NCBI GenBank assembly: GCA_033675545.1
Contig: JAWDGP010006598.1
Span: 93,501 to 157,500 of the forward strand
DNA from: Elysia crispata
Taxonomy: Eukaryota; Mollusca; Gastropoda; Plakobranchidae
Reading direction: 5' to 3'
Length of the DNA: 64,000 nucleotides
The position numbers and the translations under genes are program-made. This document shows, one piece after another, positions 28,571 through 48,128 of this stretch; within the stretch, counting starts at the first letter, position 1, and each line of letters opens with the position of its first letter. The notes beneath the pieces were generated by a model. That model was not told the DNA's origin, made no database searches, and was given only the letters and a program-made list of their open reading frames with translations.

Positions 28571-29160
28571 CTAATTAGCCATGTTTCGCAGATTGAGTTA
28601 CGTACCGTAAGCATAAGTCATAACGTAACAAACACGTGGTTTCCCTAGTGACGTGTTTACATCGGAAGCCGCAAGCGAGCGTTAGGCCTGGTCAGTCTGG
28701 TCAGCTGTTTAGATCAGTGAAATCTGCTGCTGCTGGTAAAACTGTCTCGGATCAAGTGACTGTTATGTAATGTAACTGTGTGAGCATGCAGTGGAAACAC
28801 ACTCTACACAGTGCGCTTGCACCTGGTCCACGCTAATACTTAGTACCGGTAGCATTAGAGCATCGCTGGCAGTCTTCATGTAACCCTTACATAACAGTTA
28901 CGTTCTCGGTGAGAGGGCTAGCATGTTTGCGAAAAGCGATTATGCTACGTACCGCTGGGTTGGAGGAGATTATGCAAATGATGTCGATCAGTCTAAAAAT
29001 ATTACGTCGTGGTCTAGCTTAGGGCCCGCAAGCTTTTCCTGCGAAACCTCGGAAATGAAGGCAGCAGCAGCAGCAATTAAAAAAAAAATAAAATTCCAAC
29101 ACCCAGAAGTGATTGTTTTCTTGGTTCAGAGATTGTACAATTAAAAAGTAAACTTTTTAT
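28571..29160. promoter_or_regulatory. Possible promoter zone, perhaps bidirectional
   Basis: This zone is less AT-rich than its surroundings and lies just upstream of the presumed HADHA 5' end. On the plus strand a tiny exon-like start (MFRRLSYVP, ATG at 28581, followed by CC|GTAAGC) resembles a mitochondrial presequence start. A 73-codon plus frame at 28923-29144 is unrecognised. In vertebrates HADHA and HADHB share a head-to-head promoter, but I found no HADHB exons downstream on the plus strand in this window. No TATA box or transcription start is proven. Confidence 0.3.
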
Positions 29161-30191
29161 ACAACTCTCATGATCAACTTTAACACAATAGGTAAGTTGG
29201 TGTTTATTCAAGATCGCATTTTATAGGGCGAGAATCAGGAGTTCAAATAAAATTTGTCGTCATCCGTCCAGTAAACATACATGATTAATTAGAAATGGAA
29301 GTAGTGATAAACATTGACCAAAGAGAATAAAACAAGGCCCCAGGCGACAGGCTAATCTGAGTCTAAGTTGTCGGGGTCATGTCGCGCTCGCTGAAATGTT
29401 CGATAAAAACTGTAGAATCACATTCATGTTTCTGTAAATCATCTTGAGCCAACGACACTCAAAGCGCTGCTTAGAGCTTGCAGTTCCAGTGGAGTAGAGT
29501 CACTAAGAGACGGACATGGTCACTTTATTGTAAAAACATGGCCAATTCATTTCTCTCTGTTGAATTGATGTCTCACAAACTAAAGAATAGACTTTGACGC
29601 ATTTACTCGAAAATAAAAATTAATGTGCATGTAAATTTTAGGATTTTTTCCATGGAAGTCATTAATCTCTTGTTCCTTTGTGTATTCAATTTTGACGGTG
29701 TGTGATGGTGCAGAAGTGGATTCGTGTTGTTTCATCTCGGGCCGCTACGGAAACATCGCAATAAAACAGTAAAATGAAGCGTGCGGTTATTTAAGCACAG
29801 ATTATAAGAAAATGCTTGTTCTGACACTGAGGTTGTATTCGCAAATAATAAAACCACAATTCAAACATATTTTCACTTAAGATTCTCCATACCCTAGTTT
29901 AAGATAAGTGATGTTCACGAAATGAACTTGGGTGACCATGCGTATTTGATGGCTATGATTACTGCGATTATTTTGGTTGAGGATCAGAAGATTTGTTTTC
30001 TTACTTTGTCAATAGTAATCATTCTTCTCCTCCTCCTCCTCCTCGACGTCGTTTTGTCGTGTTGACAATGCTTAGAACCTTCTTTGGCGAAAGTGTTCGC
30101 TATTTTGTTTCTGGATATGTCACAGTGAGATAGAATCCGCTAGAGGACAACAGTAAAGTTATTGTAAAGTGAGGCCACGGCTGTGATCAGA
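29161..30191. other. Intergenic, nothing recognised
   Basis: Non-coding sequence with no domain, splice-bounded exon or clear repeat beyond a short (TCC)n run near 30028. Confidence 0.4.
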
Positions 30192-30870
30192 TCATTTAAG
30201 GAATTGTCTTCTTTGTCTCTGCCATTCAAGGCCAGCAGCACTGACTTTGCAACACTCTAAAAGCCACCCTTTATGCTCAGTGCAGTTATTTTTAATGCGA
30301 TACTCCTTTATTGCCCCTGCTTCTGCTCTAAATTGCTGGTGTAAACGCCTGTTGGAATGTAGTGTCATTTCCACCTGGAAATTGGATGTATATTCCTGCT
30401 CCACCATTTTGGATGGCTTCATCAGCTGAGCCGTCGGTATATACATGTATCCATGATTCCTGCGCGTAGTTCAAGTGGATGAGTTCCAGAGCAAGCAACT
30501 TTTTCTCTGAGTCATTCCGTGTGTCTTTCTTCTGAATTCCTGGTATGTCGCAGTATATATTTAGCCTTTTGGAGAGACACATTGGGTTTTGTAGTGCATA
30601 AGGGTATCGGATGTATTTCTTGCCCATTCAGCATTTCGTTTTATCTATCCAGTGCCCTTGTTTGGTGAAAAAAGCTGCCTCTTTTTAATCTGCTTCTGTT
30701 GAGTTGCACCATCCTTTCATCCATAGGGTGATTATGCAGTCTCTTAAACTTGGCTGATTGTATGAGGACTTTAGTGTCTTTTCTACTGTCCATGAATTCC
30801 AGCCCTGTTGTTGTCTCTAGTGCTTGTATTGCGTGGAGCGCATGGACCAGTGATTATTCTAGCTTGGTAA
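30192..30870 (-). pseudogene. Decayed non-LTR retrotransposon, 3' part of the polyprotein with RNase H
   Basis: Read on the minus strand, the segment gives ALETTTGLEFMDSRKDTKVL and KFKRLHNHPMDERM, a linker common between reverse transcriptase and RNase H in Jockey/BS-type elements of aquatic invertebrates. Then follows CDIPGIQKKDTRNDSEKK and the RNase H core WIHVYTDGSADEAIQNGGAG, with the first catalytic Asp in TDGS. After GNDTTFQ the frame shifts and continues as FRAEAGAIKEYR in the 30192-30446 frame. An in-frame stop occurs near 30640. Frameshift, stop and absence of the rest of the element show it is dead. Confidence 0.75.
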
Positions 30871-31680
30871 ATTCAAGATACGGAGTAAACGAATTTACAC
30901 GAATTTTAGGATGAAGATGTTCATAAAAGAATATAACTTAATATGATCATTTCTGATCGTAAACCCTCTTTAGAGAGGCAGCTGATTGGGACGGCAATTA
31001 GACTAGTGCTCACAGCGTCTGTTCAGACTTGGAGGCAATGGCCAAGTAAACTGCATTGCACCCTCTATACATTTCATAAAGGATATATGAGAATCCAGCC
31101 AAGTCAATACTAGAGATTATCTTAGGCCAGGATTGAGTTGCAATACCTCAGCATTGTCATAGATTATCGGGTAGCATTAATCTATTGTCAATCTTCAAAC
31201 GTCTACCAACTCTCACTTCTCACCTGTATAGCTCGGCATCATATCTGACTCTTTTGTGACAAACTCTCAGGGTTGGACCTTCAAATATTAAACATTCTTA
31301 CTCTTAGCAAGTCCAGAAACTTTTCAAGTAATAAAAAGCAACAAATTGAAAAATTGGAAACCCGAAACTTGGAACTGTCACAAGATATGTGAAAAAAATT
31401 TGAAAAGAAGTTGAAAATAATGATGGTCACTAGATCTGCTCTCGTTACCCTAAAATTTTCTGTTTCTCTGGCAAGCGTCGGTATGCGTGCGATTATGCTA
31501 GTTGTCTTTGAATCCTATGCGATAATCACCATTCACTTCTAAAGATCAAAATTATTGAACGATTCATGTATTAAAAAATAGACATGGCAGGTCGTGGGTC
31601 GAAGCAACTATGAAACCGTTTAGTTTAAATTCCCTAACATATGGTATCCTTTGTGCACCAATTCTAATAATTTGTGTAAG
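30871..31680. other. Intergenic, nothing recognised
   Basis: No coding sequence or repeat identified between the retrotransposon remnant and the minisatellite. Confidence 0.4.
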
Positions 31681-32455
31681 TCTCCATCAACTCAATGCTG
31701 GTCAGCCCCCATTCACTCAGTGCTGACCAGCCTCCATCCACTCAGTGATGATCAGCCTCCATCCACTCAATATTGATCAGTCCCCATCCACTCATTGCTG
31801 ACCAGCCTCCATCCACTGGGTGGTGATCAGCCCCCATCCACTCAATGGTGATCAGCCCCCATCCACTGGGTGGTGATCAGCCCCTATCCACTCAGTGGTG
31901 ATCAGCCTCTATCCACTCAGTGGTGATCAGCCCCCATCCACTCAGTGGTGATCAGTCCCCATCCACTCAGTGCTGATCAGCCCCCATGTACTCAGTGCTG
32001 ATCACCCCCCATCCACTCAGTGCTGATCAGCCCCCATCCACTCAGTGGTGATCAGCCCCCATCCACTCAGTGCTGATCAGCCCCCATCCACTCAGTGGTG
32101 ATCAGCCCCCATCCACTCAGTGCTGATCAGCCCCCATCCACTCAGTGGTGATCAGCCCCCATCCACTCAGTGGTGATTAGCCTCCATCCACTCAGTAGTG
32201 ATCAGCCCCTATCCACTCAGTGGTGATCAGCCCCCATCCACTCAGTGGTGATCAGCCCACATCCACTCAGTGGTGATTAGCCTCCATCCACTCAGTAGTG
32301 ATCAGCCCACATCCACTCAGTGCTGATCAGTCCCCATCCACTCAGTGCTGATCAGCCCCCATCCACTCAGTGCTGATCAGCCTCTATCCACTCAGTGGTG
32401 ATCAGCCTCCATCCACTCAGTGATGATCAGCCTCCATCCACTCAGTGGTGATCAC
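31681..32455. repeat. 25-bp minisatellite, about 30 tandem units
   Basis: The unit is close to CCATCCACTCAGT followed by G(C/G)TGATCAGCCC, 25 bp. Copies vary mainly at one position (TGCTGATCAG versus TGGTGATCAG), with occasional CCTCC or CCTAT variants. In the middle (about 31960-32170) the two variants alternate regularly, which suggests a 50-bp higher-order unit. Each unit holds the palindrome TGATCA. No long open frame crosses the array, so it is not a coding repeat. Confidence 0.95.
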
Positions 32456-33792
32456 TTAGCCTACCTTACAATTACAACTCTGAAACTTTTACATTATCGC
32501 AGGAGTCGCACAATTCAAATAATTTTATTTCAAACATCACCAATCTTGCATCCCCATTTCACAACGAATTAGTGTCTAACTCAGATTATTTATTTATCTA
32601 TTCATTCATCTTTTGTTTCGCTTTGTTATCTTTCGATCACGATTTCAAACAAAATTTTATGATAATTTCAAGGCTTTGTCAGTTAAACTCTCACTCTACG
32701 TGAAGGGGCCTAAAAGTAAAATAGCCTCCATTAACCTTGTCTTGTCGTGAAGCGACCTGTTAACTGCGCTAAGGTGTATGCAGTGATTCAAGAACCAAAA
32801 TATCAATGAAAAAGCAACTTCATCATTCTCACATCTCCGATATCCACTCGACACCATAATTACATAATTGCAAACGTATCGCCAGCGTGAACTATATATC
32901 CATAGACCAAAACACCGCACGCGCAATATCTTTCAAGTTGTCTGCGGGATGTGGTACCTAATGATAAGCATCCTTTATCATAACTATTTAAGCTTAGGCA
33001 AACAAATACGACAATTATATCAGACACTCTTTTAGCAATCTGTTAAATGCAAACTGAAAAAAAATGTGGTGCATCTTTGTATCCTCGATATTTTTCCAGT
33101 TTAGGTTGTCAGAAAAATAGGCAAAGCATTTTGTTCATTTAGGCCAAAGCACAGGCCAAAGTAGAGGGCAAAAGGGACACTCATAGAGCTATCACACCTT
33201 CAATAGGGATCAAAGGTCAATACCAAACAAATTATATGCTGGACGATTCTAATATTTTACTTATCGATAGCTTTCTTAATAAGTTCAAAACACTTCGAAC
33301 CTCTCGATGAGTGTGTTGTTGAGAAAGATTATTATTTTTTTTTTAAACTCAATGTATAAAACGAATACGGTGAATTCAGCCAACTGACATAATAGATTCG
33401 AAGCCGACAGAAGCTGCAGCCATCTAAAGGCTCATTATATAACAGGTTTAACGTAACATGATCACTATAAAAATGAGTTTTGTTTAAATATGCCAGCTTG
33501 CATTTGATATTTCAACGATATATAAAAGTAGAATAATTATTGATGAATTTATGCTTTAAAATATTAAATTTATCGTAAACCATGATAATTCTACATATAA
33601 ATGGCATTTATTTTAAAACCTTTTACTGATAAATTCACAGCCTTTAACATCTTTTACAGCCAACAGACCATGCTTTGTTTATTTAAATCATAATTTAAAT
33701 TATAATTGACTCTGCATCACATTTGATACCGAAAATGTGGCATATTTATTTGTCAAATGATCGGTTAACGGATTGCTAAAAACTAAGCGAAA
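32456..33792. other. Intergenic sequence and LEPROT upstream region
   Basis: AT-rich, no gene recognised. The minus frame at 32696-32926 is unsupported. The part next to 33793 should contain the LEPROT promoter and 5' UTR; no TATA box or other element stands out. Confidence 0.4.
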
Positions 33793-40722
<6,930 letters not shown>

Positions 40723-43700
40723 AACTGGAACATTCACAGTCTGACCTAATTGTAGTTTCCTAAAATGTTTGTTGTACAATGGTAAGTATTTGAAAATTTA
40801 TGGAGTCCTACAGGATGAATTTAACTGTTTTTTTTTTTATTGAAAACATCCTCTGCATATGGATCACATTACAGACATGATGGTAGACATCTGTCGGACT
40901 AAAAATGTATTGAATTTGATCAAATGTCCTTCGAACCTCTTGAGAAATTTATTTAAGAATAAATAGCTGCATAAAAAAAATTTTTTTTCAGAAAAATGAA
41001 TTGAAACTCAAAATAAAACTAGGGATAACTTAGTCCAATTTGTATGAAAATTCTTATTGACTTTTTTATTCATGGAGTAAACTTATTTATGTCTACATTT
41101 CTACATTTCTATGCACAACCACTTGCCATTTCATAACCCACCACCACTAAAAACACACACACAAAAAAACAACAACAACCCAACAGCTACATAACTTGAA
41201 TTTTTTTTTTGTGTGAGGAGACTAATGCAGGAAATTTGCTTAAAAAGGAAGAATAAAATATCACAAAGAAAATTTACTTGAGTGGCGAAATAAGCTATTA
41301 CAGCAAACGCTCACCATAACAATTTTTTCTTCATATACATCTAAAAACTTAAAGCTGTGATTAATATTAAACAAAGCGGCTTAGTATCAGATGCTGTTGA
41401 AGAACAAAATCTTATAACTGACACCTCCCCTCCCTCCCAAAAAAAAGAAGAAATTAAGGCTGGCAGTTTGCAACTTGCCACAATCCTAAATGAACCTCCT
41501 ATTTTTTCAAGTTCAAATCTTTGAAATACAGTTATGGGACATGCTTATTAGTTGCAAAACTCAAATCATTACACTTTTTACCAAATAAAAATTGAAAAAT
41601 CGTTAACTGTTGTTGCAAGCTGCACTGAATATCTGGATTACATTTTTTTCCATATGTTTCACTGAATGAGATTGAGGAAGCCAATGTTAACTTTTAAAAG
41701 AAACAGGAGTATTGATTTGCTTTAATTTTTAACTAATACAAAATCTTTCTGACTTTTTTTTTATGTCTTTTGTGTTTTTAGATAAAACCACTAAGCCTTT
41801 TTTTTCTGAACATAAAGAATAAAAGCTTCAATTTGCTATAGCCTCAATATTAATAAATTGGGTGTTCATTCAGTGTAGCTTTGTTGGTTGTTATTGTTAT
41901 GTGAAAAACTTAAAAGATAATTTTGTATGTAAGAAAGAAAAGTAATTTGCTCTGTGCAATATTTGAACTTGAAAATTCCTAAAATTATGTTGTGTATCCT
42001 TCTTTGCCATAGTTTCTAATCAGTTTCATGTGTTATCAAGGTATTTTTACTTGTTCTTATTCTTTTGAAGACAATTGCCTTGTAGAAATATGAATAGCTT
42101 CTAAGGTTTTCAGTAGTATCTTGTTAAAACTATTGGTGAACATTTTTATATATGAAAAAAAGTTAGGGTCTTCTGCTGCAGGTAGCTAAGCAAGGCCAAA
42201 ACATTTCATTTATTTTGGTATAAAATCCTTCACAAGTATTGCCAGATTTTCAAAGGCAATAAAGCATACCACTTTTTCTGGTGTTTGAGTCAAGGATCAC
42301 AATCAAACCCCCTTTCCTACCTTCTCCTTCTCTTTAAAAAAAATCACTTGTACATGAACGCTAAAAGTGTGATGAAAAGAAGCCTCTGGGTGGGTGCAAT
42401 TCACAAGCAAATAAAAAAGTATGTGCTTGTCAGTCTGTAAAAGGCTAGTTTGTTAATATGACTGAGTTGGTTATTCTTGTCCTCACTTTACAATGGTTTG
42501 TGGTATACAGTTTTTTAAATGAATATCTGTTTGAAGACTCAATGAAAACAAATTTAATGTTGATTAATTTTGAAACTGATAAGTGATGATCATGTCAAAG
42601 CCATAAAGAGTATAGATCTGGGTCACAATCAGTATTCCAGTAATGCTTAAATGTATCTGACATGAAGCTTTTTTCTGGAAGGGCTCACTATTGAAAATAT
42701 TTTTGACAGAATTTTTTTTATAAACTACAGGTACAACTTTCTTAAGTCAATGTAATTTTGTAATTTTGAGCCTTTCTGGATCAAATTTGATGACATGTCT
42801 ATTCTGTGCACTGATTAATTTACTTGTTATTATGTTAATGTTATCTTTGTATTTTTATTGAAAACCACGTAAAAATGGTATTTTCTCTTCGTCACTGGTT
42901 GTTTCATTTTGAGCACGGGTCTCTCTACGTTGCTTATTTCTATAAAACGACAGAAAGGGATAATTAATACCACTTTAGTGTTTTTACATTACACTGTTTT
43001 GAACATAAAAATGTATAAAAAAGAGAATGTTGCAATGACATTGAATTATTGTCTAATGCTCACCTGAAACTTATTTTGTATTGAAATTGTGTTTTAGAAG
43101 ACATTCACTTGCACTGTCTCCAGCTCCCTTGTCAACATGGATTCCATGTATTACATGAAAGTTGAAGAATTTTGCAACCAGCATCTTACTGCAATGATGT
43201 CTGAAAATAATGGAGCTGAGTTTTGCTTTGGATGCCCCTAATTTTCTAACAAGGATTTTTGTAAAATGCATGTATGACAACAGTTATTATTTTAATCTCA
43301 CAGCTCTTAGAAATCAAAATTAAGAGTATGAATGTTTGTAAAATGGCAATAAGAGAAATTTTTTACTAGATAAAGTAAAATTTTACTGACATGTAAACAT
43401 GATTTGGTAAGTTGAAGGTCTCAGTTTTATTTTTCTGCAAAGCTACATGGGTCAACAGTGGAAGAACAATTCATTAAGATATTTTAGCTTCGAGGATCCT
43501 CACTTAATATTAATAGTAACTGGTACTTATAGTGAGGGCTTGGAATCATATTGTTATTCATTTTTTTTAGTTTGATTTTGCATCAAAGAAAACTGTCTTT
43601 AATGGGTCTGAACAGCTAAATTTATTTTGGAAAGGAAGGAGTGTCAAAGCTCATTATCAAAGGGAAAAGCATTTTAGTACCAGTATCATATGTTAATTCT

Positions 43701-45360
43701 CAACTTTTGCTTTTTTTTTTATTGATTACAGGATAAATATTTTCAAATAATTGTATGATCACCTTCTGTGTTGTGTTAGATGTAATTTGCTTTAAAACTC
43801 AGACTTCATGGCTAGATTAGACCTCCAAAACACTCCTGTTTTTCTATTAATATCTATATCAACTTAAAGCTATTGTGCATTGTGAAAGTTAAAAACATTG
43901 TGAGTTGTTTTACAATTAAATCTAGCATTGTAATAAGATTTTAAAACTATTCACTTGCCTTTCATACTTCCCCCTAATCTCTCTCTATACGTATGTTTGT
44001 CTTATTTTTTGAAACAGCTTCTATATCTTCATTGGATAATTTGAAGTAATTTATTATCTGTCCATAATCATTTTTTATCTTATGTAAATAAATGTCGACA
44101 AATGTCAATTTTTTCCATTTCATGCAGTCTTTCTATTAATTTCTTGTGCCACAAGACCCTTTAAAAAAAAAGAAATTATTGCTTTTTGTACACAGCAAAA
44201 AATATAGAAAACTAGCATTTACACTGTTCAGTATGAGGGTACATTATTTATAGTTTTCCCTGTTTCAAATTAAGAAGAAGCATGTGGTTGGCATTGTTTC
44301 TATGTTTTTGTTTTACTTTTCACTAAAAAAGTAGAAGACACGGTTTGGATTCCTTGCCTCCACCCATACTCTATCCTTCTAAATTCTATGGTCAAAAAGT
44401 ACAGCAGGGTACTAATCAAATTAATTAGGATACAAGCTGTATGGGTATTTTTGTGACTTTTTAGAATTACTCATTTAGTATAAAAAAGGACAGGAAATAC
44501 TGGCTTAAAATAGCTGAGAAGCATTTATGGAAGGGCTATATGAAATCTTCCTTTTTTTTTTTTTGCAATCACTTGACTGGAAATGTACAAACCTAATATA
44601 TATGTATACTGAGCCTTTTTTCCCAGTTCATCTTATTTCATTTGACTTTTGTTTTGCCTAGATTTTAAACTATTTATTTGCCTTTCATACCATAGCTATA
44701 GTTAACAACTGCCAACATGGGATTAATTAGAGGTTATCAAAACCTGAGCAGAGGTGGGAGATTAAGATTAATGAAATTGAGTAATATTTCAATTTTTCAT
44801 TACCAAAGTTCAGTTTTAGTTTTAATTTAGACTGAATTTCTATGAACGTCCAGAATTCTGAAATGTAATGATAATGTCAAATTCAACTGATTAAAGAAGA
44901 AAAATGAAGTTGATCTTTATTATGTAAATCCAGTTACAGAGTAAATACCACTCAATCCACTCATATCAGTAGTTGCTATGTCTTAGTGTAAACTTATTTT
45001 ATTTTTAGTAGGCATAATGTATTATAACAGATCACGAATGCTTCATTATCAAATACATGTACAGAAATCCTTTCAGTTCAACTGGAGAAATGTATAAGAC
45101 TAAAGCTTACAATGGAACTTTTTAATCAGAGGACATATGGATACTCACTGACCAGTTCCGCAGCATTAACCAGCATTAGGGGCAACTCATTATTTATAGG
45201 ACCAATCAAGAAATTGTTTTGAATGAAAGAGGCATTGCCAACACATGCTCACGAACCTTGTTATCCATATTGAGTTGTTGGATGCAAAGTAATGGGATGA
45301 TAGTTTTAAGTTAGGCTTAGCAAAAAAAAGAGTCAGTCTTGCCAAATGTTGACAATTTAA
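40723..45360. other. LEPROT 3' UTR and long spacer
   Basis: No further gene recognised. Several AATAAA hexamers follow the LEPROT stop (for example 41012-41017 and 41818-41823); either could end the transcript. The rest is AT-rich with no clear coding or repeat signal. Confidence 0.45.
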
Positions 45361-45552
45361 ACACCCAAAAGGAAGACTGCAGAAAATTTATTTGATGCCT
45401 TTGGCCATAAAAATATGTCAGACAGTGAGTTCAGTGATTTATCTGGTCCAAAAGACCCTCCTTGTCAGCTAGGTGGGAAAAACAAGGTCCTGGATAATGA
45501 AAGTTGGGTAAAGTTAACTGATTTCAGCCAACGATCAACAAGAGTTAAGTAA
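45361..45552 (+). other. Orphan coding-like stretch, 63 codons
   Basis: Open after an in-frame TAA at 45358 to TAA at 45550. The predicted peptide begins TPKRKTAENLFDAFGHKNMS, then SDSEFSDLSGPKDPP, and has balanced, protein-like composition unlike nearby chance frames. The only Met is internal (45415-45417). I recognise no family. The Asp/Ser-rich stretch is loosely reminiscent of transposase N-termini, but that is a weak impression. It may be a decayed element fragment or chance. Confidence 0.25.
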
Positions 45553-47822
45553 AGGAAAAAGGAAAGGCGTATCTAGGTTTAGGGTCACTAAGATATCATC
45601 AAAATCATCCACTTCTAGGATCTAAATGTAGCAGCGATATTGACTCCTCTGGTAACTGTGATTAAGTTGAGATTTCATCTATGACCAAGTGAAAATTAAG
45701 TCTAGAAGTTTAGGTTTCTGGCTTACATAAGTGGACAATTCATGACTTCATCTTGTGAGTGACATAAAAACCTGATAAAATTTTTGTTTGCGTTCTACAA
45801 TTGTTGAGACATGCATTCAAAAAAAAAGCAACAAACAATTTGAAATTTATTTGCATAATCTTTAGTTCATTTTCCCATGTATGTCAGATTCCATAAAGTT
45901 CCTTTAAAATTTGGAATTTATTAAAAATTTTATTTTTAAATTTGATTTATTACAATGAACTGATATTCAATTTCATTATGGGTAAATTCATAGTACTCGA
46001 AAAGTATCAGCATGTAGAAAGAAGCACTGGGGCCAAGTGGACTATTTTCCCGCTGACAATAATCAAATCAACTTGGTGCAAATCTTGCTGACTGTGGATG
46101 CTTGATATAGTGTCTAAAATTAGCACTCGCCAAGGCAGTCCACACCTACCAGCTTGCCTCGGTTTTATACAAGTGTTCTGTCTACCATGTGTTTACACTA
46201 TGGGATAGACTGTCATCACAACGTCATTAAAAATCAAAGTGGACAAGGAACACGCTTGGCTAACTTTATCTTTTTGGCTACGTTTTGTCTTTTAAGTAAA
46301 CATGATTTCTGGACTTTAGCTTTAATGAAGTGCGAATCTTATTCTAATAATAACTGCATTGGCCACTGCAATTGCAAAGAATGCTCAACATTTCTCTGTT
46401 GAAGAGATCTGTGTTGGGTATTGACATAAAAAGATTGATTTTCTACAATTTGCAAATTTGAAAATAGAAACATGCGCATGAAAATTGAGAGTTTGAAAAC
46501 ATAGCAAAATCTTTCAAAGACAATTTGAAGGTGGACTTTCGAACTAAATGTTAGCATTTAAAAATTGTATTAACAGTACATGATATTGAATGATGCTGAA
46601 GTAAAAATGTTGCTGTATATTGGATACCAGATATAAAATAAAAAAACAAAGAGCAAATAAATAATAAGCAGATTCAGACAAGAATGGCATCAAATGCAAG
46701 CGAGTAGAACCTTAATTATCTTTAACTTTCGTTTGCGAGCGTTTTAGGCATGGGATTGGCCCAATCTAGCCAAAAAAAAACAAGAGATAATATTGTCTCT
46801 GGTGAGTGTTGTAACATAGGGGTTAGATGCTCTCATTACAAGCACAGCTCTAGCATACTGCCTAAATGAATGGTATCAACCTAGAGGCCTACTCACTTAA
46901 GTGTGAACCCTGGCAAATAAACCACATAGCTTCTCCATTCCTAGCATCCTGGTTACGTTTAGGCTTTATACCATCAAGTTATCAAGACATCTTGACTGCA
47001 CATTCAGATGAATTGGTCACCTTTGAAGGTCTTAAAAACTCTAACCGTTTTTTGAATGTTTGCTCCAACACTAAAAGAATATGCCTGAAAAATGCAAATA
47101 TTCAATTGTTTCTTGATTTTGTCGCATTCTCGGTGTTCAGAGCATTGCTAGTGTACATTGTGGAAGATTCAGATTTCTGCCAATCTAGGCTCATGCTTCA
47201 TTGCTTTGTCCAGGATACCCTTAAGTTTTACTATAAATTCCATGTGCAATTAAAAGATGAATAGTCATCCTTTTTTTTTTCTTAGTTTCCTAAAGAAAAC
47301 ATCTTCAAATTCAAAGACAATACTGTGAAACATTGGTTTATACAAAACACAAATGGAATCTTTAACACAGACATTTAAATTGAGAGATGACACATTTTCC
47401 TTACCTTGATACATTTCTTTGTAAATCAAGAAAAGCAATTATAAAATATTATCTGGGATTCTTAAATTGACTATGATGATGTGATTGATCACTTGCTGAG
47501 CATAGACTATCATCATGGAAAAAAGAGGGTGGAAGAGGGCATTTAATAAAAACTTAACCAAAATCAATTTAGCTTTGTTCTTATCTGACACTGCAATATA
47601 TTGCTGTAAATTAATTGTGATCGATTGTAATTGCAAATGATTCTTTAATTATTTTATGTCTGTTTCCTCAGTATTCTTCCTGATTTTCCATGTTTCCTCA
47701 ACACCAGGGTTCTAATGTGATAGTTGTTAATTAAAACTTTTATTTAATCTTTAAACATGTTTCATATAACACCATACATTTTCAATCTTACAGTGTATAC
47801 AACAAAATGTGTTCTCTTTCAG
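45553..47822. other. Spacer, nothing firmly recognised
   Basis: Contains an ATG-initiated 132-codon plus frame (46866-47264, beginning MNGINLEAYSLK) with no recognisable domain. I do not call it a gene. Confidence 0.4.
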
Positions 47823-47849
47823 GATCAGTTAGTTGAAAAAGATTTTCAG

Positions 47850-47934
47850 GAGCCCCCCTTTCCACAACTATTTCTGATCCAGCTGAATTTGACAGAATTC
47901 TTGAAATGTCTGATAGTCTGCTATTAGCTTATAG
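47850..47934 (+). other. Orphan exon-like island
   Basis: Bounded by gattttcag at 47841-47849 and AG|GTGAGA at 47934/47935. The frame reads APLSTTISDPAEFDRILEMS and on to DSLLLAYR without stops, phase 2 in and 2 out. An alternative acceptor (tctctttcag) ends at 47822. No neighbouring plus-strand exon could be linked. It may belong to a gene with widely spaced exons, an alternative LEPROT 3' exon, or be chance. Confidence 0.3.
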
Positions 47935-48128
47935 GTGAGAGTTGCAAGCTCTCATAACATTAAAAGCCTATATGCCAATTCTTTCATAATGAGCTTAATT
48001 TCTAAACACTTTTCTGCTCTCTACTCCCCTCTTTTCTGATCCACAGTTGTTCATTAAATATGTAACATTAAAAAAAGAATAAAAGAGAAAAAGGGTTGTT
48101 ACCCACAGAAATTTTAATATTTAATATA

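Noticed and set aside
28923-29144. 73-codon plus frame next to the HADHA 5' region as a gene or HADHB start
   Set aside because: No similarity to HADHB or any family I recognise, and it ends in a poly(A)-like stretch; kept only as part of the possible promoter zone.
31681-32455. CRISPR array
   Set aside because: The units abut with no unique spacers and the host is eukaryotic; it is a minisatellite.
46866-47264. 132-codon ATG-initiated plus-strand frame
   Set aside because: No recognisable domain, no splice context linking it to neighbours, and length within chance expectation for 64 kb of AT-rich DNA on six frames.
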